Assembly: GCF_002999335.1 (NCBI RefSeq)
Contig: NW_020312712.1
Coordinates: forward strand, 62,001 to 126,000
Length of the DNA stretch: 64,000 nt
DNA from: Cyclospora cayetanensis
Lineage: Eukaryota; Apicomplexa; Conoidasida; Eucoccidiorida; Eimeriidae
Direction: 5' to 3'
Of this stretch, positions 37,743 through 55,900 are shown piece after piece. Below the pieces are notes generated by a model. It had not been told where the DNA came from. It saw nothing but the letters and a program-made list of their open reading frames with translations, and did no database searches. Position numbers and translations under genes: made by a program. Position 1 is the first letter of the stretch, and the number at the start of each line of letters is the position of its first letter.

Positions 37743-40700
37743 TCAAGACCTCCGTTCTGTGGGGAGAGACGTCAAACGCGCGGAAGTACTCCAACTCGTA
37801 TCTGCGCAGGACACCGAAAGAGCAGGAGCCGAAGCGCTGCGTGATTTCTGCTTCTCTGTCTTTCCTTCCGTAACAAATCCGAGGCACACAGAGGCGAATC
37901 GATGCTGTCTTGCTGGACGGTAGACACGTACAACGACCGCAGCGCAGTCGTACCCACAGGCGAGAAGAACCTTTGCATCCCTTGCAAAGGCTGGTTGCTC
38001 ATGCGAGACATACACAAGGTAAGCAACTGCTCCCTCCTTGAGCCAGCGTCGCGTCTCCTGCAGCAAGCAAGCAATGGGCTACTGCTGGACCTCATGAGCA
38101 CAAAACATTGTCAAGCCTCAAGATGGAAAGAAGAATGCGTGGGGCGCGCCGAGAAGGGTCGCTTGGACTCGACATCAAAAATACTCGCCTTGGGCAAGCC
38201 TCCCCTGGACGGCGCTAATAGAAGAATATCAGGGCGTGCAGTAGCCTCAGCCGCAGCATCGGCTGCACACACACACACACATAGGAGTGGGAGGGGAAGG
38301 GGATGAGCAGCTTTACACGCACTCTCCGAGAATGCTCGCTCCGAGAAGCCCGCCGAGCGCACGCCCTAGGGGGGATCACCTTCTTACCAGTCTTCCTGAC
38401 GGTCGAGGGGCAGGCAGCAGAATCTCGGCCTGCTGCAGCCGCTGCCTCTGGTTGTCGCTGCCTCCATTTCTCAGTAGCATCACCAAAGACCGTCCGATCT
38501 GAGCCTTGGATGCCCGTAGCCTCTTCGTCTGCGCAATGCAGCTCAGCTGGTGTCCCTACACCGCTTGCTTGCTCCTGCAACTGTGGCAGCGCCCGCAGCA
38601 AAATCAGACACGCCAAGGCAGCGAACAGCACGAATGAATGCATGCGAGCGAGCAGGCGGTCTCCAAGCCTCTTCCGAAAAACGGCGCTGCGGCATAGTGA
38701 GCTGAGTCTTGTGCTGCTGCCTACCCTCTGCGCTTCTCCTCTCGGCATTTCACAGTGTCCTTGAATGCCCAAGTGCTCGGCAAAAGCGGCTGCAACACTC
38801 CTGTACGCCGCCACCACATGAAAGCCACACAGCCTCCCCAGAACACGTCGACTGCCCTGCGCTTTTGTGTTCGCAGCAATGCCGCGTTCATTGCTTTTGA
38901 TGTGAGCTCCCCACCTGCTGTCTTTACACTCCACCACGTCCGACACCTGCAAGCCGTTCAGCACGTAGTTTTTTCTCGCCTCTTCAGCATCAAGGGCGCC
39001 TGCGGCAAACGCGATCACCTGCGCCACAAACAACATACATACACTAGCCGTCAGGCACGAAAACTCTCTCCTAGCCTGTATTTTAGCCGTACACCACTGC
39101 ATCGCTCAGCCTTGCGCATCGCCCCCTCCTCAGTAGAATTGTCTGCGTGCAATCCTGATGCAACTTCAGCTGCATGCCTGCTGGTCCGCTTTTGAGGAAA
39201 AGGGCATCACGCGCTTCGATGCGTGCGCATGTGCAACCCTTCAAATACCAGTTCTCTGTGCCGGCAGATTTTTCTGCGTAAATCGCCGTGCGAGTCTATC
39301 TAGGGTGCATCACTGCCTCTTGAGGTGCAATGATGCACCCTAAAGAGGTTGCTCTTTTGATTCCATGAGTGTGTATGTATGTGAGGGTATGCGAATGTAA
39401 GTATGTGAGTGTACGTATGTGAGTGTAAGTATATCAGTGTATGTTTCAGCATGAGTGTATGTTTCAGCATGTGTGTATGTGTAAGCATATGTGTATATGT
39501 ATGTATGTATGTTTATGAATCTATACATATATATATGTGTGTGTCTGTCTGTCTTTCTGTTTGAACGTATTTCTGTGTTTGTCGGGGCCCCCCTCGCCCC
39601 TCCCGCTAGCTCCGCAGCTCATGGCATTCTGCCATTTCGTGTAGAGGGAGCAACGGAGAGCGTACCTTCTCGAAGCGAGGAGCGAGCAGGACAGCGAAGA
39701 TGCCACCAGATTCGAATGCCGTCCATAGGCGCCTTCTACCACCTCTTGCTGCTTCTGCCACCGCTGCCGACACCTCGTGCATTAAATCCCATCGCCCTGC
39801 AAAGCTTTCGCGAGTCCGTCCTGACGGGATGCTCAAGCACTGCATCGAGTGTTGCGCTCAGCCTCTGGCAGACTGACCACCGAGCGTACTGGAGCTGGAG
39901 GGATACGGTAGACGTGGGAAAGGGAACGAGCGAAAGCTGTAGTGCACTGGCCTGCCTTGCCTGTAGTTCTGTAGCGGCACCCCTCAAGAGTCATCAGCAC
40001 GAAGTCCTTTCCGTAGAGCACTTGGTCCGGAAGGTGAGGCCTGTAGTTGTGGTCGCCGCACCATAGAGACACCAGCACTCCAGGGAGCGCATAGTGCTCG
40101 CGTGTTTGAGAGGTGCACTTATGGAAGCCGAACCTCCCGAGAAGCAGCAGGCGCAGCAGCAGTTGCAGCAGCAGTTGCTGCAGCCCTTGCAGCAGCAGTT
40201 GCACCAAGAGTTGCAGCGCCCTCCGTTAGACGAACCTGCGAACATCTTGGAAGGTAACGGCCTTTAAGGCAGGATACAGCGACGAGAGTGCCACAGCGAG
40301 CTCCTCCAAAACCGGCCGAGTGCTGTCCTCCAAGTGTCCCTTGAACCGCAGCAGCACTTCTCTGTCGGATGCTCCGGCTCCCTCTGCTTGCAGCCAGTCA
40401 TTAAAAAGACACAGAAACGCACCGGTTGAAGGCCACACTTCTCAAGCAAGTCTCCGACGCTACGGAACGTACCCAGCCCGCCAGCGATAACTGCCTCAGG
40501 GAATGGCTGTGCGACGCGCATGTACACTGTGCGGGCTGCCAATTGCAAACACAGGAGGCTGTAGGGCCCCCGCAGCACTCTTTTGCAAGGCCGTCAAGCG
40601 CGCCTCCTGTACACCGCCACTCAGCACACTGCAAGGCATCCAGGAAAGCAGAAAGGATTCACAGCCCCCCGATAGGCACCTTTCGCACCCGCCAGTTTGA

Positions 40701-41995
40701 GCGTCACGCCACTGAGCGTTCCCGCGTAGCTTCTTGAGTCGAGGACTCGCAGCTTTCCACTCTCCAACAACGGCAGCAGGGTTGCCCGCAGGTGGTTGTA
40801 CACCTCTTGCACTGCACAGCGTCCACAACGGCGGCATTCCACCCAAATTGCCTAGGCAGTCCAGCTCGTCGTGTCAGCGTACGAGAGGCGTTTTTGCATG
40901 TAGGATGTGTGCAGAGGCGCGGGAAGCGGTGCTTACGGGGCGCAGCGAGTCGAAGGCACCGCTCGATGCTGACAAGCGTGCTGCTCCCGTCAAGCGGTGG
41001 CAGGCCTATGCATGCCTTCCCGTGCATGTGCTGTACCAGCAAGTCCGCCTTCGCAGAAAATCTGAAGGAGACAGTCCAGAGCAGCACAATTTCCGCGAGT
41101 GCATCAGGGAACGGACGGAGCAGCCTGTCGTTGAGGAATGCTACCTGCAATGCCTAGGGGCGGCCAAGTGTCCAGCGCGCGAGGTCTCTAGGCAGCAGCA
41201 AGGGCGTGCAGTTGTTGTGGCAGCGGCGAGTAGTCTGCGGCTGTTGGCGCTAAGGTAAAAGCTACAATACTGGAGCTTAAGGGGAAGAGGCAGAAGACTC
41301 ACTGCGTGTCGCTGCGTGCGCGGACGAGTGGCTCAACATCCGGCTCTCTACACGGGATGCCATCCACTTGGGCCTGTTGCCTTTGCGCAGTAAGCAGCTC
41401 GTGCAGCAGGTGGGCTACAAGCTGCTGCTTCGCCTTCCACTGGTACGGTGGATTGAGATGCAGGAACTGGCAGCCACTGCACCCCTCATGGAAGTGAGCG
41501 CAGGGAGGCGGCCGCTGTCCAGGGGCTGAGGACCCATGCCACACGCGTGCGACAGCAGTAGCGCGGCATCAGCAGCGTCGACGCACTGCGTGTGGCAAGA
41601 GTTTTTCAGCAGTGCATGCACGAAGCGAAGACATAGAGAGAGAGACACAGGGGGAATTTTTTTCCAGAGAAAAGACGCCTATTAATCGGGAGCTAATGTG
41701 CGCCACTGCGCAGAAGAGGCTGGGAAACGAGATCACGCCTGTAAATTGAACACAGAAGGCACCGAGATAGCACGCAGGGATACCTGCCTACAACTGAGGT
41801 GACACACCACGCACCAGGGCTTTCCGTTCCAAGAAGCGTCACCGTGCACTTGCCCTTCTTGGAATGTATGCCCTCCACACGGAGTGTGACGGTCTGTCCA
41901 GGAAGCAGACGCTGAAAAAAGGCGGTATCCTCAAAGCTCCATCGCTGCAACAGCAACCGAATGCGGCCTTCCCCTGTCCACGTGAGGGCTCCCAC
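37743..41995 (-). CDS. TRAM + TrmA/RlmD-family RNA m5U methyltransferase homologue, catalytic motifs degraded
   Basis: The family adds methyl to C5 of uridine in tRNA or rRNA using SAM. Exons that join in phase: 41792-41995, 41303-41514, 40937-41061, 40680-40811, 40473-40535, 40236-40386, 39956-40040 (GC donor), 39666-39839, 38947-39018, 38388-38574, 38174-38262, 37743-38057. The 5' end beyond 41995 is not found. Seen in order: a TRAM domain (LTWTGEG, RLLPGQTVTLRVEG), an Fe-S motif CAHFHEGCSGCQ with ERC as fourth cysteine, the RNA-binding core, VLYGKDFVLMTL, a Rossmann region (LWTAFESGGIFAVLLA, then DAEEARKNYVLNGL), then LLLAPSRGG and LVYVSHEQPAFARD. Known family motifs at the last two sites are DPPR-x-G and YVSCNP-x-T-x-x-RD, so the nucleophilic Cys is His and the Asp-Pro is Ala-Pro-Ser. 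The SAM-site DLYCG motif is also unrecognisable. It is probably a non-catalytic RNA-binding relative. Exons 38388-38574 and 39956-40040 are the least certain. Confidence 0.75.
39301..39343. repeat. imperfect inverted repeat
   Basis: AGGGTGCATCACTGCCTC, a TTGA loop, then GGTGCAATGATGCACCCT. The outer 11 bases of each arm pair perfectly. It lies in an intron of the TrmA-like gene, next to a TGTATG repeat (39367-39500). Confidence 0.7.
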
Positions 41996-43855
41996 CTGCG
42001 CAGACACCCCATAAGGCAGGAGCTGAGGAGATTGGGAACGCGCTGAACGAGGCACTGAGGAATATCGACAAGACAGAGGCACTCAAGTGCCGTCTGCGCG
42101 GCCTAAAGGCAAGCACGGCGCACACGAGTATACCACGCAAATGCGAAGAAAAGGTGCGATGCGGCAACAGCAAGCAGGCGAAGCAAGCAAGAAAGGCGGA
42201 AATCGCGAGCTCAGCACTTCCGCAAGATAGGGCAAAGGTGGTCATGGGGAGGAAAGCTTCAAGCTGCCAGAATGCTGCTACACGGGAGATGCGCTTTGTC
42301 TAGTGGAAATCGCTCGTCAAGTGCCCGTTCTTGAGCATCCCAACCGCTAAACACTGTACTACTGGCCCCAGCTGCACCAACGCCTTTGTGAGGCGCACCT
42401 TCAGCCCACGCAGGATATCGCCTTCCCCTGCATTTCTAACGACGTTAAGGGAGCCAAGGGAGGCCCCTGAGATGGATGGCGTGGTGGTCGAGGTGCTGGC
42501 GGGAGTCGCAGCACCCTCTGTTGCAGCTTGTGCTGCTGCCTGTCCAAACGTCCTCGCAGACTTTGCAGGCAGGCAGGCAGAATAATGAAGCCATGTCGCA
42601 GCAGAGCCAGCACGCGAATACGCCAGCAGGGGCTGAAGACGCTTGCATGCACTATCAAGGGAGGGCAGGCGGGAAGTCGTCGTCAGCCACCGACTCCATG
42701 AGGCACTGGCCCCATCCTCGGAGCCTTGCCCCCTTGCAGGTGTTGGAGCACCCCTTCTTCTCGCGGCAAAGCTCCTACGCGGAAGCGCCTTTCCCAAGAA
42801 CTGCAGCGTTTGCGAAAGCAGCTCAAACATGGCCAGAAACTTCTGTCTGGGCAGGCTTTCCTGCCTCGCAGGCAGCACGCGCTGATGGCTTTCTACATCG
42901 ATCGCGGCGGCCCATCACTTCTGCGCAGCGCGCAGCACCCCGAGAGAGGGCTTTTGAAGCGCAAGCCAAATCTCGCACTAGATGCGGCAGGGGCACAAGG
43001 CTGAGAGTATTAGCTCGCCACGGCTAGAAGTCTCAATCAAGAAGCAGGCGTCTTCTCCTTCCTTCAGGAGTCTTGGTCTTTGCAGCTCCCCGTAGAGGCG
43101 AGGACGCCTAAGATCCTCCTGGTGCTGCAGCGTCCACTGGCGAATATTTATTCGCCTTTCAAGGCTACCCCGAAAAACGTCGTGCGTGAGCCTCCGTGGA
43201 AGCCTGCTTTCCTGCTACACCTCTCAGACTTGCAGAACGCTGCTCAAGTAGATAAACAAAAGGGAAAAAACGCTCCGGGATCAAAAACAAAAGCCTTAAA
43301 AAGGCTCAAGGACGCCTTCTACGAAGGCTGCTACCCACAGAAAGCCTTGATAGTAAGGGGCCCCCCTCCCAGGGCACCCTGGCCGTTCCTGAGGATCGAG
43401 TGTGCGTTGGGGGGCAAAGCGAGCGCCTTCGCCAGATACATTTGACAAAAGGATGGCTGTTCAGTTGATGCAAAGGCGTTTCTGGCTCTGGAGTCGACTG
43501 TTTCACAGATCCCGGCACACGGAATTTCTCGGTAGGCCCCAGAGAACCTGACGGCTGTGTGTTTTGGGTTCTGCCTTCCTCTCCTTCTGTGCCTTCTTCC
43601 GAGGAAACGCGCAGCGAGACGTGTGTGTTTAAAGAGGCACCATTATATTTCGTACGGAGAACCCCCCCTTGTCATGGCACTTATGCTCGAACTTGCAGCT
43701 ACCCGCACTCCGCCCGCTTGCCACGACGATCGGGCCCAACATACTGCGGGTAAACAGTCAAAATATCAATATAGTGTGAGCCTGATGATGCTTTATATTT
43801 AAAAGGTAGCAGAGAAAAAATCCCGGAAGAAGCCAACACATAAAGCAAAAGACTT
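41996..43855. other. upstream of TrmA-like gene; possible 5' exon
   Basis: The first TrmA-like exon found begins at an acceptor (GTCTGCGCAG before 41995), so at least one 5' exon should lie here. A minus-strand frame at 42300-42878 (192 codons, Ala/Ser/Thr-rich with a more ordered end, VRLTKALVQLGPVVQ) is the best open frame but has no domain and ends in its own stop. The plus-strand frames at 42476-43027 and 43080-43445 are equally unsupported. I leave it unassigned. Confidence 0.35.
43847..43850 (-). terminator. Pol III TTTT terminator of tRNA-Ala
   Basis: Reading the minus strand, four T residues occur five bases after the last tRNA base, in the usual place for RNA polymerase III termination. 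Confidence 0.7.
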
Positions 43856-43926
43856 GGACTGACGGGGAATTGAACCCCGGACCTTTTGCATGCAAAGCAA
43901 ACGTGATACCCCTACACCATCAGCCC
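43856..43926 (-). tRNA. tRNA-Ala (anticodon UGC)
   Basis: A 71-nt cloverleaf on the minus strand. Acceptor arms GGGCTGA and TCAGTCC pair fully, with G3:U70, the classic alanine identity pair. The anticodon arm TTTGC/GCAAA closes a seven-base loop TTTGCAT with anticodon TGC. The T arm CCGGG/TTCAATT/CCCCG and the D arm (ATGGTGTAGGGGTATCA) are regular. There is no intron and CCA is not encoded. Internal A and B boxes are intact. Confidence 0.96.
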
Positions 43927-46900
43927 TTGATCTAGGTTGCCTTTTAGCCGTGCGTAAACCCGGATGCACGAGGAACAAATATTACTAGATTCCACACCCG
44001 CTTTCATGGTTGTTCAAACGCACACGACACATTCTGAGAGAGCAGTTCTAGCTTATCATGAATTCCTCCTCACTCTCGTAAGTCATTTAGAGGAGCAGAA
44101 CTCGGGAACAAGCTCCCTGTAGTGGTAGCATGTTAACACAACATAGCGTTTTTGTATGCTGCCTAGGATTTGACGCTCTTTTCTGATGGTTGGTTGGCAT
44201 ATCTTACTCCATGAGCAGGGTAAAGAGGCGTGTACCGGTAACCACCAGGAAAATAGCCGGCACTAACTCTCAGTTGGTAGAGCGGCGGACTGTAGACGCT
44301 GCGGCTATCTGATAGGTCCTACTTTGACTCTGACGTGCTGCACTTTTCATGCTTTTTGGGGCAGCGTGTACGTCCTCGTGTACGTGTACGAGCGTGGATG
44401 TGTGCACGTGTGTAAATGTGTAAGCATGTATGTCTATGTGCCTTTATGTGTTTGCATGTGCATGTATGCCGCGATACAACATGATTGCATGTTAATAAGT
44501 ACGTCATGTTTTACTTGTGGCATGGCAGAGTTGGGTGGAGCGTAGCGGCGCCTCAGCGCTACAGAGTGAAGGTGCCAGCCAGTTTCAGGATTGTCTTGTT
44601 GTTGGCGTCACTTCCCTGTGGACTTTGAGGAATACGATCGTGCCTGCCGGTTCGCCTTGGAGCAATAGAGCAGTTTTGATTAGAGACATAGTTCGTTAGA
44701 CGCAGTCCCTAAAGGACCTCCTGGTGCCGCTAACCTCTGTAATGCTCACAGCACGCGGACCGCAAGACTTCTGAGGGGATCCGGCTGTAAGGGCACCGTC
44801 TTTAGTACAAACCATAGACCAATCATGTGGTTGCTCAAGTGCTCACATAGAGCATTGAGGCCCCTTAGGCCTTTTTTGGTAGCTGAAGCGTCCATTCCGA
44901 GCTTGCCTTGAACGGGAGTGCGCGAAAGACGCTTTGGCGAAAGACCATCGCATTTTCATGTGTCTTCATGTGCTTGAGATCACATATCCAAGGTTCTCAC
45001 GACAAGAAGGCATCCCTTACCTGAATTCTGGAGACGACCTGTTTTGTTAATTAGTGACCCTCCTCTAAGGGGACCTCAAGTACCCTGCGAGCTGATCGCG
45101 GCCCCTCTTGCAGGCACATTAGAGCGTGACATTGGAATCGCAAGTTCTCGTCAGACTTAACGCCGAGTGGGGAGCCACGGTATAGCTCATAGGCTGCAGT
45201 TGTCTTTTGCTTAGTCCTGTGTGCGTTTCCCCCAGCGAATGCGCCTGTAAACGCTGAAATGCCCATGGCACTGCAAGGCGGAGGACCTCAGATTTACAAC
45301 CAAGAAAGGGCGCCGACATCACCCAGCGAGGCTTTCAAGAAGAAAAAGTTTTGGCGAATGGGGACCGTTCGAGGTTCAGTGGCCTTGGATTCTGCTTCCT
45401 TCGCCGGCGGCCAGCAAGAAAGCTCTCCGCAAGGGCTTGATGTACATGGACTGGCGCATCCTGCCCTCAAGGGGTGGAGTGGTGCGGGCTCACCCACCAG
45501 CATAAAATGCAAGCAAGCTCATCGCTCTTTACTTGCTGCTTGTCCACACTTTTTTTTCTCCTAAGCTCTATCGTTAAAGCATTGGTTTCTCCCCTCACAC
45601 TTGCTTTAGACGTCGGAGAGAAAGCTGCAGCCTATTCCTCTATGTCTCACACAAGCGAAAAATTTCGTGTGGCATAGTTCCACGCAGTTCTCTGGACGCT
45701 TAGCCCTTGTAATTCGCCGGCGCAGTGCACCGACAAGAAGCCTCAGAATGGAGGACACGACAAGGAGCTAGCGGTGCAGATCCTTGACGCCAGCTCTGCA
45801 GGCCCCGTGGTTCGGTTTTTGACCAGCCGTGTATGTTGTCGCAATGCATAGCCAGAGCAGTTTACCGCTGCCTTCGAGCGCGTTGAGGAGCACTCTTGTG
45901 GGAGCGGAGCTTTTGAGCTTCGTTGCAAGGGGTGCCAGCCAGGCGTGGCTGGCCAGCTTGCTGCCCCTGCAGTGCTTTGGCGGCTTGCGGAGAACGCCAG
46001 ATCACCTCGGTAGTTGGAGTTTGTTGAGATGAACACACATCCGTGTCGGTGCACGACAGGTTGCGGTTGTTCGTCTCCTTCGCAGCAAGCGGGTGGGTGC
46101 CACATGGGCCCCCGCATTCCCCGATGTCTAACAGCGTTACGTCCTACGTCGTTTGAGGGGGAAGCAGTTGCCCCTCGCCAGCAGCCACACGGCTGGCCAG
46201 GGGCTAAGACTCATAGAGATCGGAGCCTCATTGCAAACTGTTCAAGATAGAGGCTTAAGAATGCGGCATATGGCCTTGCCTGCCTTCAGACAGCGAGCAC
46301 TTGGGCTATCTCAAGGCCCGTTGGTCGGTACTGGACAGCGAAAAATCTAGCCGCATAAACTGCGTGGTCCTACCAGCGCTATGACGAGTGTTACGCTACT
46401 CTACAGTAGAAGGCTGCTGCTAATACCCCGTGCCACCCTGCCTAGGGGTTCCAGGGGATCAGCACGTGCATCCCAACTCCAAAAAAACGTAGTGTGCACA
46501 CACGCTAACAGAGGCCTCGAGCGCATCACAACACGCAATAAGGACCTAAGAGCTGCTGCTGCATGAGGCCGCGGTAACACGCGGTTGCCGCGATTTTCGC
46601 GCTGCAAGACTGGCGCTGCTCGGGGGAGAAGGCACAGCAGCTGGACGGGTGTGTGTTTGTTGGCTGTCCGACAGCGCGGGGATGAACGCATGCGTGCATG
46701 CCGTCAGAGTACATTAAAGCCGAATGTTTTCCTGGCCAGAAGCCTCCGCCAAGGAAGAGACGCGCACACTTTCACGATGCAGCTATTGGACTGACTGCCT
46801 CTGCAGGCAGGAGCGCTCAAGCCAAGTGGAAGACTGACTTTCTCTAGAGAGTACGGCGTCCCCCCCCGGCTGGGACCTACAGCAGCACAGTGACTCAGAT

Positions 46901-47472
46901 TCCGTCCTGTCTGATCGCAACAGCAGATTTCGGCTGCTGTTGCTGCGTTAAAGAAGGACGAAGGGCCACAGTCAAGAGCATAAAGAACTGCCCGAAGGGG
47001 CCTTTGCTTCACAGGTGGCGACCAGGTAGGTAGCTGCGTTGGCGCAGCAGTGGAAACGATTTAAGGCGCGTTGCTGCAAGAAGACGCATACGGCGAAAGC
47101 ACTTATACGCGCTGCCTGCTGCGGCTTCCTAGAAGCCCCTCAATAGTCCTCTTCTGCCGTACGGAGAGGCATTGCCTCATTCGGCTGCGGCGCACCCTGA
47201 TGATAGGGAGCAAAATGCAGCTTCTCAGGGTGTACAGGGACGCCCCCAGAGCCCGCTTCCCTAAAGCGCAGCAGCAGGAGAGCAACAAGGAGTCGCTGCC
47301 AGAGGTTGACACGGAGTGCCTCAGGGGTGTTGAGAGCAAGCAAATGCGGGACGAGAGCATCATGCAGTTGGTGAGAGGCACCACAGACGCAGTATCGATT
47401 GCGCCAGAGGATCGCACGTGCAGCCTCCGTTCAACTGGGCACAAGTGAGAGGAACCCTGCGGATCGAGATTT
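43927..47472. other. intergenic, no supported protein gene
   Basis: 3.5 kb between the tRNA and the 3' end of the MYST gene. Apart from the tRNA-Tyr-like element I see no coding features. The open frames at 45259-45564, 45743-46117 and 47071-47448 have shadows of similar length on the other strand and no domains. Confidence 0.4.
44257..44341 (+). pseudogene. decayed tRNA-Tyr(GUA)-like element
   Basis: CTCAGTTGGTAGAGCGG followed by CGGACTGTAGAC matches the D arm and anticodon region of eukaryotic tRNA-Tyr, with a 3' insertion that could be its usual intron. CCGGCAC and GTGCTGC could form an acceptor stem with six of seven pairs. The D loop has two extra bases, and the T arm (about CTACTTTGACTCTGAC) does not pair and lacks a good B box. 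It is most likely a relic rather than a working gene. Confidence 0.4.
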
Positions 47473-52981
<5,509 letters not shown>

Positions 52982-55900
52982 CTGCGGGTGCTGCCCCCCT
53001 TATGGAGGTGAATGACGGCGCGTGGTTACCTATAAACGCTGCAAAGGATGCGACCCCTGGGGACTGCAGCGGCACTCTCTGTGGCTGCTGCTCTTGCTGC
53101 CCAGCTGCATGCATGGCTTCTCGTACTGCACCGGCAGCGGCTGCTGTTGCTTGCCCCACTGCCCGTGCGGTTGCTGCTCTATTAGCGTGGGGAATCGCTC
53201 CCAAAAAAACCCTCCCAAAGACCACACGCGCGAGCGCCCGTTTTTTGCCGCTGCTGCAGCGGCAAAAACACACGGAGAAGAAGCTCTCTCCGCTGGACAG
53301 GCGCCGGCTGCAGCAGACGGCTTACGAAAGAAAGTAGAACAACACTTCGCTGAATGGCGCCGCAGCTGAAGTATAGGCTGTCACCGCTCATGGGCCTCCC
53401 GCCACCCCAGCAGCAGCAAAACAGCAGGAGACGCCGCCGCTCCTGCAAGACAGAGCGTCTCTCTTGTCTCTAAAAGCCTTAGAACTTGGAATTGTACCCG
53501 TTCTTTCCCCTCCTCCCACTGCTGTTGCAGAGGGCCTTCGCCGCCTGCTGCCGCCGACCGGCTGAGCGAGCAGCATTTGAGCGGGGCTTTCCGCATGCAA
53601 TCCGGAACCCTAGTACCAAGTAACGAAAGGCGAATCATTAGCGCACGAAGGTCAGAAATATTTGTCTTTCGGGACAGTGAGCAGGTGTTAATATTGGAAG
53701 AACTACTAATCCCAGCGCTAAACCAAAACGCGGATTCAATCCACTCATCAGCAACCACTCATCTCAGCTACACCACCTTCTGCATCACACACCCCATGGG
53801 TTGAAGAACCACCCACTGGCGCCACGTATCCAGAAAACCTTCAGTGAGAGTCTTCTGGAAAACACTCTATATATAAACAAGCTTTGCTGCTCACTGCCCG
53901 ACATGGCAATGCCCTCCTCAAAGTCGGGCTCCTTGGCGGGTGCAGACGACTTTCTGGCGAACGTCTGCGCAAAAACACATCGTATCGAACTTTCACAGCC
54001 ATGAAGCATGGATAGAGCTAGCCTAAAGGACTCCGGACAGGTTGCCGGATGTATTCCAGCGTTTCACACACGCATAGCTGACAGCCAAAGGTTTTGATTC
54101 ATAGAGCGGCACTTGGTCTTCACAAGGTCATCTACGACCTGAGACAAAGGCGTTTACAACCCTCACAAATCAGTTTTAAAAGCCCATCTTGATTTTTTAA
54201 AAATGTCTTCTCTTTTTGTCGTGAGCCCCGACGGACTTAATTGGGCCTAGGGTGCGGAGAGGCAGCTGGGTTGCCGTTAGCAGTACCCCCAGAACCAAAA
54301 AATTGGTCGCATATAGAGCGGCATAGCACGCATGGGCACATAACACATCCTTATGGCAAGCCTTCTTGTAACGTGTTCATAAGAAAATCTCCAAGCAGGG
54401 AAAATCAATGTCTCTCCGTAGTTTTTTGTGGGCCCTGAGAGTCTTCATTAGGCTCAAGTTGCACAGAGGCAGCTGCGATGTCGTTAGCAGTACCCCCAAA
54501 GCAGCCGAATCGGTACATCTAGAGCGACATTTTCCTAGTTTTGCCGTACAGAATGCGCTTCCCTCCTTTGCTGTGGGGAGAAGGGAAGGAAGACACTAGC
54601 GGTATAAAACAGGTGGCAAGATTGAGCCACATAACATGCTAACCCAGCTGCACACAGCGCCTTAGTGTGCAGACGTGTATCGTGCCTTCGCATAGTATAG
54701 GACTAACCAGAAACAGATACATTCACTACGTAAAGAAACTGCCAAAGCGTGTAGTCAGAAGTAAGACCAATCATCATCAAATGCAAATGCTTTATTAGCA
54801 CTTGTTTGCCTTCCTTTGCAGAGAAGATATATTGTTCCAGTGCGTGCCTAGCCGAATCGACTGTCTTTTGCAAGAATTCCCACGCGACACTTAACTCAGG
54901 TACACCACTGGGGACTTGCAGGGCTGTTGGCGACAGTCCATTTCAAGTTGAGCGTTCCTCCAACACCAGCTATCGATGCAAGCATTGTAGGGCTTTGTCA
55001 AAGGTCATCATCAGAAGATACTTCACTACAAAATCCCAGCGAAGTTGATAGAAAGTTATTGTCAAACTCCCTCCCAAATTTCCCCCTTTCCGAGCTCGCG
55101 CCCCTCGAAGTTTCCCCCACAAGGAGAGAGGAACAGGCAGGTTGCGCACAGCTGGACCCTTTAAGCACTCCCCAAACTTCACAGCCTGCTGCACATTGCA
55201 TCTAGCCCAAGGACACACTCATACACACACAAACACAAAACGTTGCGCCTTTGTGCCGCGAACTAATTGTACCATGCACTAAAGTAAGTAGAGAAACAAA
55301 CCAACTTGTCAATTCTTTACCAATTTTGATTCAGCAATAACTGCTGTAGTGTTTAAAGATTTGGGGTTTTGCATGGCCCGATACACGACTAAAGTCGGCC
55401 ATCTTTAAAGGTTGCTGCCTGTGATACATTAGTTTCCAGGAATCGGGGCATAAAATGCGGGTAGCAAGGTCCCCCCTTGTGCGTACAAGCAAACAAGGAA
55501 TTTCTGACGCCTGCGCTTTGTGCCCTGTGTGGCCTCCTTTGCTGGGGAGTATAGCTGAGACTGCATGAGCTGATATAGGGAGGAAAGTCCAGCCTTTAGG
55601 AGGCCTCAGAGTTAAGACATACTTCTGGACACCACGAAGACTCTGCAGGGCAAGGAGTCGCTTTTAACTGCACAGGCATCATGCCCCTGTCTGCGGATCT
55701 GTCTTGGCCTTCCGCTTCCTCCAGCAGTTTATCACCACGGCATCCCCTCCGAGAAGCAAGCACCCCCTTGCCCCTCGCATAGTCCCTCTCTGTGACTCTT
55801 CTCCACTTCATTTGGAAGCCAGCTTCGTCTCGGCCTTCATATCGCTCGCCCGTGTATGCTTGGTGCTCTTATTCTCATCCTGCATCCCATCGCACCAGGC

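Noticed and set aside
42476..43027. Plus-strand open frame of 183 codons
   Set aside because: No domain, no signal peptide, and a longer minus-strand frame overlaps it; neither could be supported.
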